Part shown: one piece after another, positions 45,183 through 56,689 of the stretch
Position numbering within the stretch: the stretch's first letter is position 1
Layout: the number at the start of each line of letters is the position of its first letter
Assembly: GCA_015178975.1 (NCBI GenBank)
Contig: WHVD01000026.1
Location: 248,001-312,000 of the forward strand
DNA length: 64,000 nucleotides
From: Hysterangium stoloniferum
Taxonomy: Eukaryota; Basidiomycota; Agaricomycetes; Hysterangiales; Hysterangiaceae
Direction: 5' to 3'
Notes under the pieces: generated by a model
Databases searched by the model: none
Seen by the model: the letters and a program-made list of their open reading frames with translations, nothing else
What the model was told of the DNA's origin: nothing
Translations under genes and position numbers: made by a program

Positions 45183-46414
45183 ATGGGTCCCAAACGCAAA
45201 GCTGCCGAAGGACCATCCCAACTTCAATCCCCATTGCAACTTTACACCACTCAACCCGAAACCCCAATTCAGCCAGCAACATCAGCTTCAGTCGAAGAAG
45301 CTACCAAGGAAGTTACTGAAGTAACAAAGAATCCCAATATTCCTCACACTTCCGATGACGAAGCAGAGGATCAGCCGGAATCATCAAAAAAGAAGAAATC
45401 TTCCGATGAACTGACTGAAATGCTGTTTATCAACTCCATTGTGAAATTCACTGACTATTTGAAATCCGCTGAGGATAGTAAGGAATCATCCCACACCGGA
45501 GTCAAAGAACCCAAACCATTTACCGGCAAGGATCCGAAAAAAATTGAAGAATTTCCTTCTCCAATGCCATTTCAGTTTCCATGATCGACCCACAGCATTT
45601 AAATCTGACAGTTGAAAAGTCAATTTCGCACTCTCTTATCTCAAGGATACCGCTCAGGATTGGTTCGAACCCGGACTATCTGGAATATCCAACGAGACAC
45701 CCATATGGCTCAATGACTGGGACGCTTTTGTGGAAGAACTGGAAACTAATTTCAGACCTTATGATCAATCTGGCGAAGCGGAAAATGAATTAATGACACT
45801 TAAGATGAAGGACAATCAACGAGTTTCCAATTATCTCATCAAGTTCAATACCCTCACCACATGATGTGGATGGGACGATTCCACCCTCAGGCACCATTTC
45901 TATATGGGACTTCCGTCATGCCTTAAAGACGAAATCTGCAAAGATGGAAAGCCAAAATCTCTCCAACTCATGCGGATTAAAGCTCAAACATCCGATGCCC
46001 GTTATTGGGAATGAAAAGCCGAGGTCTCTCGAGAGAACGATGGAACGTTCTCAGAACAACAAGGTGTCGACTAGCAAGTCTTCTGGCAACAACTCAGGTA
46101 ATAACACTGGCAACTCTGGCACTAATACTGGCAAATATAACTCCGACCAGAAGAAAGACAAGAAATCCAACAAGGAAAAACAGTCAACTTCCGACAAACC
46201 CGACATTTCCCATTTGTTGGGTACCGACGGTAAACTCACTCTGAAGGAGAAACAACGGCGCATGGACAATGACCTCTGCCTTTCCTGTGGGAAAGGCAGA
46301 CACAAGGTTTCCGACTGTACTGTTAAATCTAACTCTTCCAAGGCCCACGTGGCAACTTCCACTATGACTACAACATCTAAGGAAAAACCCACCACGGAGT
46401 CGAAAAAAGAGTAA
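45183..46414 (+). pseudogene. Element E gag
   Basis: MGPKRKAAEG starts 35 bp after the LTR. The capsid-like region contains WFEPGLSGIS and YDQSGEAENE. A one-base shift near 45555 and TGA codons at about 45613 and 45863, then another at 46013, break it. The CCHC knuckle CLSCGKGRHKVSDC (about 46277-46320) and the ending SKKE are intact. As in C, the gag stop sits next to an A6G run and pol continues in the -1 frame. Confidence 0.85.
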
Positions 46415-48849
46415 GCAACCCTCCGGAATCCGCACGGACTGAGGGTTGCATTGACTCTCTCCGTGTCTCCGAGATTATCCGTCTCAACGTGTCAGCTCTC
46501 TCTAACCCTGATTCATTATTTGTAAAACTCATCTCTGACCTTCTTGGAAATTTAGTGTTCTGAGCACTGATATATTCCGGCTCCACACACTGTTGTAGAT
46601 ACCACCTTTGCCACAAAACATAATCTAAAACTCCATTCTGTTCCTGCAATTTCCTTGTGTTTGTTTGACGGCACTAGCAATACGGCAATTACCCAAGCCT
46701 GTGACATGTCTATCCAGTTCCCTTGTGGAACATCCCAGACGGTTACTTTTTTCGTAACACAGTTGGACTCTAGCTGTTTGGTAGTTCTTGGATACAACTG
46801 GCTCACCTGATATAATCCATTGATTGACTGGGTATTTGTTAAGTGCTGTGTCGGGAACTTATTCCGGAACTATCGGGAAGTCACTGGGAAGTCGGAAACT
46901 CGTGGATAGGGTCAGGACGTCGGCTTCAGCTTATGTGCTGCGCCTCTACGCAAATGCTCAATGTCCTTAATTTCGGAAGTGAACTAATGACGGAAGATAT
47001 GGATATTCAGAGTTCCGAAGAGTTCCGAATATCGAGCGTACAGAAAGACGGGAGGAGGAATAAGAAACTAAGTCGATATCAGATCTAAAGTAAAGTACAA
47101 ATTCGCGGAAACTAATATAAGTCTACTCGTTATTGTACTACAAACTGAGACCATAATAAGACGGAAACGGAAGTGTTCTTAAAACGGAAATACAATAAGA
47201 CATATTAGGAAGACAATATTCCGAGACGGGAATACAACAACAAACGAGTGAATACTTGTCAACGGACAAATTACCAAATGCGGAACAAACGAAGAACGCG
47301 GATGATACGGTAACTATGATGTTCCGTAGTCGGATATCGGATATCGAAAGTGGGAGATCGGAAGTCGGATATTGAAACATCCGGGAACGGGTCGTAACAG
47401 TATTGGGCAGTATTAATTTCCGAATTCCCGACACTTCAGTTCCTCCTGCAGCGTCTTTTCCAGCCAACGCCTTTTCGGCATCAACGGCATCAACGGCTTC
47501 TATGGAAACCTCCGCACCTCCAAAAATCTCTCTCATCAACACTTCAGCATTTGTTAGGGCGAGTAAACTGCATGGCTCACAGTGTTTTTCAATCAGCTTA
47601 AAAGTTGATGAAGCATCTGGATGTTTTGGGACTCCAGAACTATCTGAGCTAAAAGCTGACCTGGAAGGAGTTCCCAAAAAATACCATGATTTCGCGGACA
47701 TTTTCAGTAAGCAAAAAGCTGACAGGCTTGCACCACATAGGCCCTACAACTTAAAAATCGATATTGAGCCTGGTTCAAACCCTCTGTTAGGACCTATCTA
47801 CCCATTATCCCAATTGGAACTTTCATCTATTCGGGAGTTCCTGGATGAACATCTGTCGATAGGTTTTATCCATCCCTCAAAGTCTCCATATGGAGCACCC
47901 ATCCTTTTCATCCAAAAAAAGGATGGCTCCCTTCGACTCTGTGTCGATTTCAGAGGATTAAATTCCATCACACGGAAAGATAAGTATATATCCACTTCCA
48001 CTCATTACCGATTTACTCAATGCCCCACGGAAAGCTCAAATTTACACCAAAATAGACCTTAAACACGCCTATCATTTGGTCCGAATTGCCGAGGGTGATG
48101 AATGGAAGACTGCTTTTCGAACTTGCTATGGATCCTTTGAATGGTTGGTTATGCCATTCAGCCTTACCAACCCCCCTTCCGCTTTTCAACATTTTGTTAA
48201 TGGTGTATTTTCCGACATGCTTGACATATCTGTTATAGTCTACTTGGATGACATTTTGGTATTTCCCAAGGATCCCGCTCTTCACAATGAACAGGTCTGT
48301 GAAGTTTTCCAAAGACTCCATAAAAACGGTCTTTTCACCAACAGTAAAAAATGTTACTTTGACATGGATTCTATTGAATACTTAGGTTTCATTATCGGAC
48401 CTGAGGGTCTCTGTATGGACAAAACCAAGGTTCAAGTTGTCCATGATTGGCTTGAACCACGAAAAGTCAAGGACATTCAGTCATTTTTAGGTTTCGCCAA
48501 CTTTTACTGTCGTTTTATTCGGAATTACTTGGATATTACAGTACCACTCACTCATCTTACCCATAAAGCTCAACCATGGGTCTTTGACGATAAATGCCAC
48601 TCTGCTTTCCAGACTTTAAAAAATGCTTTCACTTCTGCCCCAATTCTTTCCCATTGGAAACCTGATGTTCCGATTATTGTGGAAACCGATGCTTCCGATT
48701 ATGCAATTGCTGCGATTCTTTCCATTCAAGATTCCGATGGAGAAATTCATCCGGTTGCATTCCTTTCTCAGACACTGAAAGTGTCCGAACTCAACTACGA
48801 CATTCATGATAAGGAACTTTTGGCGATTTTTGAGGCTTTCAAACATTGA
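46415..48849 (+). pseudogene. Element E protease, reverse transcriptase and RNase H
   Basis: The protease reads ALIYSGSTHC: the catalytic Asp of D-S-G is Tyr, and a 2-base loss follows (about 46590). RT resumes after the solo LTR with [23 protein letters not shown], a small insertion near 47985 shifts the frame, then [17 protein letters not shown] (about 48241) and [12 protein letters not shown]. RNase H has ETDASDYAIAAILS and ends at a TGA (48847) where TGG is expected. Most of RT and RNase H is therefore readable. Confidence 0.9.
46837..47399 (-). mobile_element. Solo LTR of the A/E family inside element E, reversed (563 bp)
   Basis: Starts TGTTAAGTGC and ends GGTCGTAACA, i.e. the complement of an E LTR. 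GTATT on both sides (46832-46836 and 47400-47404); element A has the empty site at 4218. Rich in CpG, so young. Confidence 0.92.
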
Positions 48850-49155
48850 CGTCATTATCTCAAAGGTTCCGCAACTCCCGTTGATGTTGTTACCGATCAC
48901 AAAAATCTCAAATATTTTTCTACCACTAAACTTTTAACCCGCTGGTCCAAATTCCTTTCCACTTTCAACATGATTATCCATTTCCGACCTGGACGTCTTG
49001 GTGGAAAACCAGATGCCGTGACTTGACGATGGGACATCTATCCTAAAGAGGGGGAAAGTAACTATGCCGTTGTTAATCTGCATAACTTGAAACTGGTTTT
49101 TACAACGCAACAACTTTCCACATCTATTTGAGCAACTTCCCTCTACTATCCAATT

Positions 49156-50660
49156 ATGTGTAGCATTATGATTATGGACATTGAACAATTACATCAAGAT
49201 ATCCTTTCCACACTCTCTTCCGATCTGGCTCTCAAGCCACACCTAGAAGTTCCCAATAATCCCGACCAACCCCGATGGTCACAAGACTCTCAAGGTTTTA
49301 TCTGTCTCGATGGATGTATCTACATTCCAGATTCCGACAATCTCCGACTCCGTGTACTTCAGTACAAACACGATCATCCAATCTCCAGACATTACGGCAT
49401 TAACAATACTCTTGGTTTAATCCATAGAGAATATACTTGGCCCAACCTCCAAGATTTCGTAACCCAGTTCTGTAAGTCCTGCACCACCTGCTTACGCTCC
49501 AAGACCCAGAAGCATAAGCCGTATGGCCTTCTCAAGCAACTCCCGATACTGGAAAAGCCCTGGAATTCAATCTCCATGGATTTTATCGAGCAACTCCCAA
49601 CGTCTGAAGGCTTTACATCCATTTTAGTTGTTGTGGATCAATTCTCAAAACAAGGCATTTTCATACCCACTCATGATACTATCACGTCCTTACAATTAGC
49701 GGAACTTTTCATTATTCACATATTTTCCAAACACGGAGTCTTATCTCACATAACTTCCAATCGAGGCTCCAAGTTTGTCTCCCATTTCTTCCAGGCCCTT
49801 GGAAAAGCCCTCAACATGAAACTACACTTCACCTCGGGATATCACCCAGAAGGTGATGGACAAACGGAACGTGTTAATCAAACATTGGAACAATATCTCT
49901 GCATCTATTGCAATTACCAACAGGACAATTGGAAATCCCTTCTTCCGATCACGGAATTTGCCTACAATAACTCTCCAAATGCAACTACCGGCCTCTCTCC
50001 TTTTTTTGCCAACAAAGGCTATAATCCAAATCTCACAGTACATTCCGAACGAGATTTGGCTTCTGTTCGTGCTCAAGAATTTATTACTGGCCTCGACGAA
50101 TTACATCAAGAACTTCGGAAAGCTATTTCTTCCGCACAGGAATATTATCAATGTTCCACAGACAAAAACAGGATCCCACCTTCTAATTTTAAAATTGGTG
50201 ATCAGGTTTTTGTAAAAGCTCAATTCTTCCATACTACCCGACCATCTAAAAAACTCACTGAGAAATTCTTAGGCCCTTTCAAAATTATAGCACAAGCTGG
50301 TTCACTCTCATGGACTCTCCAACTTCCCAATAGTATGTGAGCAGTCCACCCCGTTTTCCACATTTCCATGTTAGAACCCTGTGTTCCTAACAAAATCCCG
50401 GAACATATTCAACCTCCGACCCCTCCGGTCATCATTGACAGAGAACCCGAATTTGAAGTTTCCAAAATTTTGGATTCTAAAATCGACAATCGCCAACATA
50501 CTTGTAAATTGCTCTATTTAGTCAAATGGACAGGTTATGAAGGTACCAACTAGGAAACTTCATGGATATTGGCCACAGAACTTGGACACGCTATGGAAAT
50601 TGTCACTGACTTCCAGACTGCTTATCTGAATAAACCCGGACCTTTATCATCACTTTAACC
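49156..50660 (+). pseudogene. Element E integrase and chromodomain
   Basis: Open from the linker MDIEQLHQDILS through the zinc region (KSCTTCLRSKTQ), [16 protein letters not shown] (second catalytic Asp reads Asn) and PEGDGQTERVNQ to a TGA at 50338 (CGA expected). It continues with VFHISMLEPC and the chromodomain (50450-50580), which has a TAG at 50551. Confidence 0.88.
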
Positions 50661-50742
50661 TTTCCGTTTTCTTTCTGTTCAGTTTCCGTTACTTCCATTA
50701 TCACACTCATTTTGAAATCATACAAGTCAAATTTATTTGCAA

Positions 50743-51806
50743 CTACTTCAAAGTCTCTGACACTCCAAATCCTCCTTCCACTTCTACTCCTGTATCATCC
50801 ACAATCCCCACACTTTCCACCATATCCTGTACCTCTTCATCCTCACTTTCTGGCCCCTTTCCCGACTCCCACCTTTTCTCAACACATTCTGCCAATGGAT
50901 CATTAGGCTGTTCCCGTGCCTTATCAGAAAACCTCTCAGAAGCTGCGATAACACCAATGATAACCATTACCTTCTCCAGGAAATCATTTTGCCTCCAGAA
51001 ATTCTGGATCAACGAACGGAAACCCTTTTCCTGGATATCATTATGGTGATCCAGTGTATCCCGCATTTTCATAACTTCCATCCCGATAAAGACCAATGCA
51101 TCGATGGTGTCCTTGAGGAGCTCAATGCCTGTACTATCCGTGTTCGGCACCTCAGTTTCCACAGCTTTGGCCACTCCCAAACTTTCCACGTCATTGGTTT
51201 TCTGAGCTTTCTCACCTTTCGGAACCCTTTTCGCAGTGAGAGTGCATGGAAGTTTGAGAACCACGCAGGGATAACAAGTTCCACCCCATTTTACCTTCTG
51301 CTTCCAACACATCATATTCCGTATGGAACATCAATAACATGGAGTGTTGTGGACAATTTCCATCTGTTATGGAGCCTTGAACTGTTGCTTCTGTTTTGGA
51401 AGATTAGTCAATTACCAATCTTTTGCAGATGCACTTACTTTAGGACTCAAAGGCCCAGCTTCTCCCTCTACCTCCACCTCCACGGCTTTTTGCTGTACCC
51501 AATAGTTATCAGTTGGAACCACAGAAATTTATGGATTGAACTTACCTTTCCTTCCCTTACCTCCTTACATTTTTCCACTGCCTCCGACTCCGGCTGTAAT
51601 CTTTCTGCCTCTTCCTTCTTCTTCTGATCCTCTGCCATTTTCCGTATCCATGCTTCTTTTTCCACCTTCGCTCACTCCAACTCCCATTTTTCCGCTTCTT
51701 CCGCCTCTTTCAACTCCCACATCAAAATCTTTTCCTCCTCCTCTTGTCACCATTTCATCTCCTCCATCCTCTGCCATTTTTGTTGAAGTTCTGCAACCTT
51801 CGACAT
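50743..51806 (-). pseudogene. Antisense gene of element E: coiled coil, Zn2Cys6-type cluster
   Basis: Three exons as in C: 51806-51546 (87 codons, MSKVAELQQKWQ and a Glu/Lys/Trp-rich coiled coil), 51492-51439 (18 codons) and 51381-50743. Introns 51493-51545 and 51382-51438 are GT-AG and phase 0. The third exon reads C-Y-(stop for Trp)-C-X6-C, ten residues, CYPC-X6-C: CX2CX6CX10CX2CX6C. A Lys-rich segment, a Met/Ile-rich helical region and an acidic tail follow. Four stops of CGA/CAA/TGG-loss type interrupt it. Confidence 0.72.
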
Positions 51807-52062
51807 TTTTTGAAGAATGGAAATTTTGGCGTCTGAATCTTCCCGGGTAGTATTGAATAATGGCCAACGAATCGACATGCAAGTTGTGGATAAAGAAACA
51901 AAAACATTAATTCGAATATTTGGAGGTTTTTATACTCAGAACAACAGCCGAAACTCTCACCTCCATAATTGCGTAAAATTCACGACACATAATAATCAGC
52001 CGTCGCTTCAATCACTCAGTACCTAATTGCCTCTATGGGACTTCAGCCTAACAGGGGGGTAC

Positions 52063-52606
52063 TGTTATGACCCGTTCCCAGATGTTTCAATATCCGACTC
52101 CCGATCTCCAACTACGGAACATCATAGTTACCATATCTTCCACATTCTTCCCTTGTTCCGCATTTGGTAATTTGTCCATTGACAAGTATTCACTCGTTTG
52201 TCTATTATATTCCCATTTCAGAATATTGTCTCCCTGATATGTCTTATTGTATTCCCATTTAAGAATAACTTCTGTTTCCATCTTATTATGGTCTCAGTTT
52301 GTAGTACAATAATGAGAAGACTTATATTAGTTTCCGTGAATTTGTACTTTACCTTAGATCTGATATCGAGTTAGTTTCTTATTCCCTCTCCCATCTTTCT
52401 GTATGCTTGATATTCAGAACTCTTCAGAACTCTGAATATCCATATCTTCCATCGTAAATCTCACCTTTGAAATTAAGGACTTTGAGCATTTGCATAGAGG
52501 CGCAGCACATAAGCTGAAGCCAACGTCCTGACCCTATCAGACAGTTCCTGACTTTCCGGTGACTTCCCGATAGTTCCGGAATAAGTTCCCAACACGGCAC
52601 TTAACA
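52063..52606 (+). repeat. Element E 3' LTR (544 bp)
   Basis: Pairs with 44605-45148; same length. Confidence 0.95.
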
Positions 52607-52719
52607 AGTTCAAACATTGATTTATGTAGAACCTTTCTGTTAAGAACCACATTGTTCAGGCCCCCATGTGTATTTTCAACCTACATACACATACTGTCCT
52701 CTGGCATTGTGATACCCAA

Positions 52720-53497
52720 TGTTATGACCAGAAATCCTGCCGGACTCCGGGCACTAACTTATATGCACCCACACCCTATACGCACCTGTTATCAGTTCAC
52801 TGGAATTCCCACCAGACTCCATATGTCAGACTCATCTACATTCGTCTTCATTACATTGTGTTCCAGTCACCGGAAAACCCACTGGACTCCATCTATGTCT
52901 ATGTCCGACCTCGTCCCATGCATCGGTCGCTGGACCCCGCTCAGAATACCCATCATCCCACAGCTCCATTCCCGTTTTAGTCAAATGACCTGTCACGATT
53001 CAGACTCCACTTCCACTCCATTTCCTGTTATGGTTTATGATTTGTCACTATTTGGACTCCGCTCCATTCCATTCTGTTCCTAACACCAATTTGGTGTTTA
53101 CTATTCCCATTTTACATTTTGCTCGTTTTGTTTCATTATTACTGGATTTGGTATGACATTTACTCCACGGTCTATTTAAACTGGCAGATGTTGTACATAC
53201 AATCCAGTCAGAAAATCGGCTTAGATTCCCCCCAGTAATCTAATACATTTTCCGCTCTAAACTCCTACTTGAATCACACTGCTCACACTAGTCAGAGCCC
53301 ACAGGCTCCGGTGCATCTATCTCTCTCACCAATCTCGACTCTACCCACAACCCCCACCCGGACTCCCCGGGATTCCCGTCTGCCTGTCTGAAATTGGACG
53401 ACACGATCTAGCGAGGGTGCAGCCTATAAGCTGAAGCCAAGTCCTACCGGATATCCCGCAGGTTTCTCCGGAGACCCGCCCTGTATGTATCCTAACA
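52720..53497 (+). mobile_element. Solo LTR, C/G family (778 bp)
   Basis: Starts TGTTATGACCAG, ends ATCCTAACA; CCCAA on both sides (52715-52719 and 53498-53502). The TATA-like box here reads ctatttaaac. Confidence 0.88.
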
Positions 53498-53502
53498 CCC
53501 AA

Positions 53503-54690
53503 CAACACACCCACTTAATGATTTCCTTTTCCAGCCACTCTATCTCAGTTCTTTTCTAATGACATTCCATTAATCCTTGCATCACTTCACCATATCATTT
53601 GCCACCTCAGAATATTTATCTCTTTTCTGTTGTCTTGTATTCCTTTTCTTAATATCCTGTTCAGTTTCCCAATTTCCTTTGGTCTGTTAATATTAAATCT
53701 CCATTTTCAGCCCCATCATGTACGCTACTACTGTATCCTTCAGTTCGAATTTTGATTCAGAATATCCATTTGGATCCCCCTCTCATGTTTAGAAGTGTAT
53801 GTAATTATAGCTTCATTTACCTTTTAAGTGTATTGTTCACACTGCTTAATCCTTTTACTAGTGTCTGGCCAGACTGAGACTTATGACCCTTTTTGACCTT
53901 AGCCTCTGGACCCTCATTTACAGCTAAGTGCCATAATCCATCCTGCATTCATACTCCCCTTCTACTCATCTGTCTGTCATTAAATATTTTAGTATAAATT
54001 ATTGTCTTATATTCTACTAATCTCCAGTTCAAATAGAACCTACAGTACCTGTTAGGAACTATGTCATTTAGGCCCCTATGTGTGTTTTCAACCTATACTC
54101 TGGCATCCTGACATTGGTATTCCTGATGCAACATCTCTGATGACAGTGTACAGACAACTCACCCACTTAATAACTTCATTTTCTAGCCACTCCATCCTGT
54201 TTTCCTTCTGATGGCATTCCATTATTTCTTGCATCACTTCACCACATCATTTGCTACCTCAGAGTATTTATCTTTCTTCTCTTGTCTTGTATTCTCTTTT
54301 TTGACCCTCTGTTCCATTTTCCCAATTTTCTGTGTCCTGTTAATATAAAATCACCATTTTCAGTCCTCCATGCTTTCATTTACATTACTATAAAATCCTA
54401 TCTTGCACACTACTACCCTTCAGTTTAAATACTGATTCAGAATACCCATGTAGAATCCCTCTCTCATTTATAGAAGTTTATGGAATAATCCATATGTACC
54501 TTCATTTATTTTAAAGTATTGTTCATCCTGCTTAATTCTTTTCCTATTGTCTAGCCACACTAAGATTTACTACCTTTGCAACCTTAGCCTCTGGACCACC
54601 AGTTGATACATACATAGCTATGTATATAACTGCCATTATACATCCTGCCACATTCCTCATCTATTCCTTCCACATGGGTCTTTTTATATG
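53503..54690. repeat. Tandem duplication of a 650-700 bp unit; first copy split by element E
   Basis: Copy 1 runs 44505-44604, 52612-52719 and 53503-53947; copy 2 runs about 53948-54640. Both contain, in order, 'tagtataaattattgtctt', 'ctactaatctccagttc', 'tgtgt-ttttcaacctat', 'cccacttaat-a-ttc', 'ttccattatttcttgcatc' and 'tcaccattttcag' (with small changes). A partial third copy is at about 57395-57720. No protein is recognised on either strand. Confidence 0.65.
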
Positions 54691-54759
54691 GTCATTTCTA
54701 GATCCCCATTGAGTTTATTTAATCTCAGTCATTGAACTTTGGGAGCACCTGACATAGAT

Positions 54760-56130
54760 GTGACAATAGGTAAGCACTCATAAGGTCTATGTACCCACAG
54801 GCGTACATAGATTTTCGAACTACAATAAATGTGCATAATCGAAGAATTATAGGATAGGAAAAATAGTAGAAAATAAGAGAAAGTAATGGGGGGTGTAGTC
54901 TAATAGGATAGTTACATTCCCATTGAAAGGATACTTCTCACAGTGCCCCCCAGTTCGAAGAGCTATGTTACATGAAGTCCTGAAGAACATCAGGGACTGC
55001 TCCCCAAGCTTCTCAAGAGGAACCTCCCAGGTTCAGAATGGCTTGGGCCCAATTAGTGTGCTTGACTTGAAATGATGAGAGGATGTCTTGCAGGTCAGCA
55101 CTGTGATTGCCATACGATGGCCCTTGTAGATTATTGATAGCAGAGACCCAACACCTGTAAGCCTTCTGTCTGGTTTGAATCATGAGTTGAATGTCATCAA
55201 CAGGGTCGGTTGTGATTTGAGTGATAAGGGGGGGGGGTACAAGGGTTGGGCCACTGTGTGAGAAGCTGAGGGTGGTGGAGTCCCTGGAGATGGCTGTTGT
55301 AAAGCTGTGATCATACTGGTAGAGGAGTGCTCTCTTATACTCAACTCCATTGCGATCCTCTCGAGCATGTCCACAAAGTCACCAGTGTGGAGTATATCTG
55401 CATCCCTTGAGGGAGTGCTAGTTTGATCCACTAGGAGCCACCAGAACTTTGAGAGTTCAATTTTTCCAATGTCCTCCACTAATTTATCCCTCCCCATGGT
55501 GTCATCGATGAGTAGATACATATCCATCATAGGAGTGACTGTGATGAGTGGTCCACTATAGCCTTTTACACTGCCCTTGAATCACAGACATTGCATCACA
55601 TTCCCCAATAGTGTTAATATGCCCCCCACTGTGAATTGCAGAGAGGGGTAATTGATAGACACACACATCCAACCAGTCAGTGTAATATCCATGTTGGGAA
55701 TTGGAAGCAGTGATGGGGGAGGTAAGTCAGGAATGCTGGTGTGAATTGGAGTTATAGGTAGGCGATCTACCATGATGGTTCTATACGTATGTATCTGGGG
55801 TTATAGCCCTCAATTTCCCTCTCACTTTATCACTCATTTGGGTGACCTGAGGAAATATAGTCTGGATGAGCTCATACTATATTTCCTTTATTATTTGTAC
55901 TTTCTCTCTATTTTATTATACATTTATAATTAGTTCGACAACCTATGTATGCGGTACATCGACTCTTGTGGGCGCATACATGCCAGACTTATGTACTTTA
56001 GCACCCATAGTTACATAAAACTCAGACACACTTTTACCCAAGCACCACCACTCGTAAGACATAAACTAGGTCTACAGCAAGCAGTGATCAGGGTAACGTG
56101 TCAGCTACCACATAGGTAGCATTATCTGAG
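54760..56130. repeat. Inverted-repeat unit with an internal minus-strand ORF
   Basis: The left arm (about 54775-54920), read in reverse, resembles the right arm (about 55862-56000): 'tactttctct-tatttt', 'tagttcga', 'c-atgta-gc' and 'tgtggg'. The arms look roughly 70% alike. The unit could be a non-autonomous DNA transposon or two LTR ends in opposite orientation; exact ends and target duplication were not found. Confidence 0.45.
55180..55773 (-). pseudogene. Unrecognised ORF between inverted repeats, one stop
   Basis: The minus strand reads MVDRLPITPIHTSIPDLPPP from 55773, a TGA at about 55582, then continues in the same frame through KGYSGPLITVTPMMDMYLL and KIELSKFWWLL to a Ser/Pro-rich tail ending at 55180, about 197 codons. 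No known domain. Its position between inverted repeats suggests a transposon-borne protein. Confidence 0.45.
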
Positions 56131-56513
56131 CTATCTAACACTTCAGACCTCAAACTATAGCGGTCGAGGCCTCCAATCAAATCATCATTCTTCCCATTCT
56201 AGTCATTTCTTTGTATATAGAACGGTCAGAACCTCTACCACTCTTCACACCAGATCCTCACTGGGAGCATCTGCCTCCATTGGTTCTTCATGGGGAGGTG
56301 TTACAACTGTGTCGCAACCTGACAATAACTGACAACACTATCACCTCAAGTTATCATCACGTCATCATATCGGCCACCATCGGTAAACCCAACACTGACA
56401 TACACCCTCACGGTGATCAAACCCCGCTAAAGCCCCTGTCAAATTATACTTATACTATCTGGTTATACTCTGATATGTCCCTTTATCCTTTGATGATCCA
56501 TTTATTCTATGTC

Positions 56514-56680
56514 TTGTTAGAATATTGCAAGCCATTGAGAGTGCTCACAGTCCAACTACACTCGACTATTTAGTACTGTACAGTAGCTTAGTCATCACAT
56601 GTATTTCGGTAGGGACTTTGTCATCCCCTCACCCACATGAAATCCCGTCATATATTCTTCTGGGTTATGGGCCCTGCCAG
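56514..56680 (+). promoter_or_regulatory. Possible copia-type LTR end and initiator tRNA-Met primer site
   Basis: GGTTATGGGCCC at 56665-56676 repeats the first 12 bases of the TRIM primer site. A TGTTAG start lies 150 bp upstream (56515), so a short LTR ending near 56660 is possible, but the end lacks a clear CA and no second LTR was found. Confidence 0.4.
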
Positions 56681-56689
56681 TTGCCTCTA

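Larger units (their letters stand above)
44605..52606 (+). mobile_element. Element E: full-length gypsy chromovirus, A/E family
   Basis: 8002 bp with AGTTC on both sides (44600-44604 and 52607-52611). 5' LTR 44605-45148 and 3' LTR 52063-52606, each exactly 544 bp. The order is gag, protease, RT, RNase H, integrase, chromodomain, antisense gene, purine tract (aggggggtac), LTR. A solo LTR of its own family (46837-47399, reversed) is inserted in pol. It is the best-preserved copy of its family but has several stops and small indels. Confidence 0.95.

Noticed and set aside
56211-56573. 120-codon plus-strand ORF
   Set aside because: No domain, no neighbour support and composition like the surrounding non-coding sequence.
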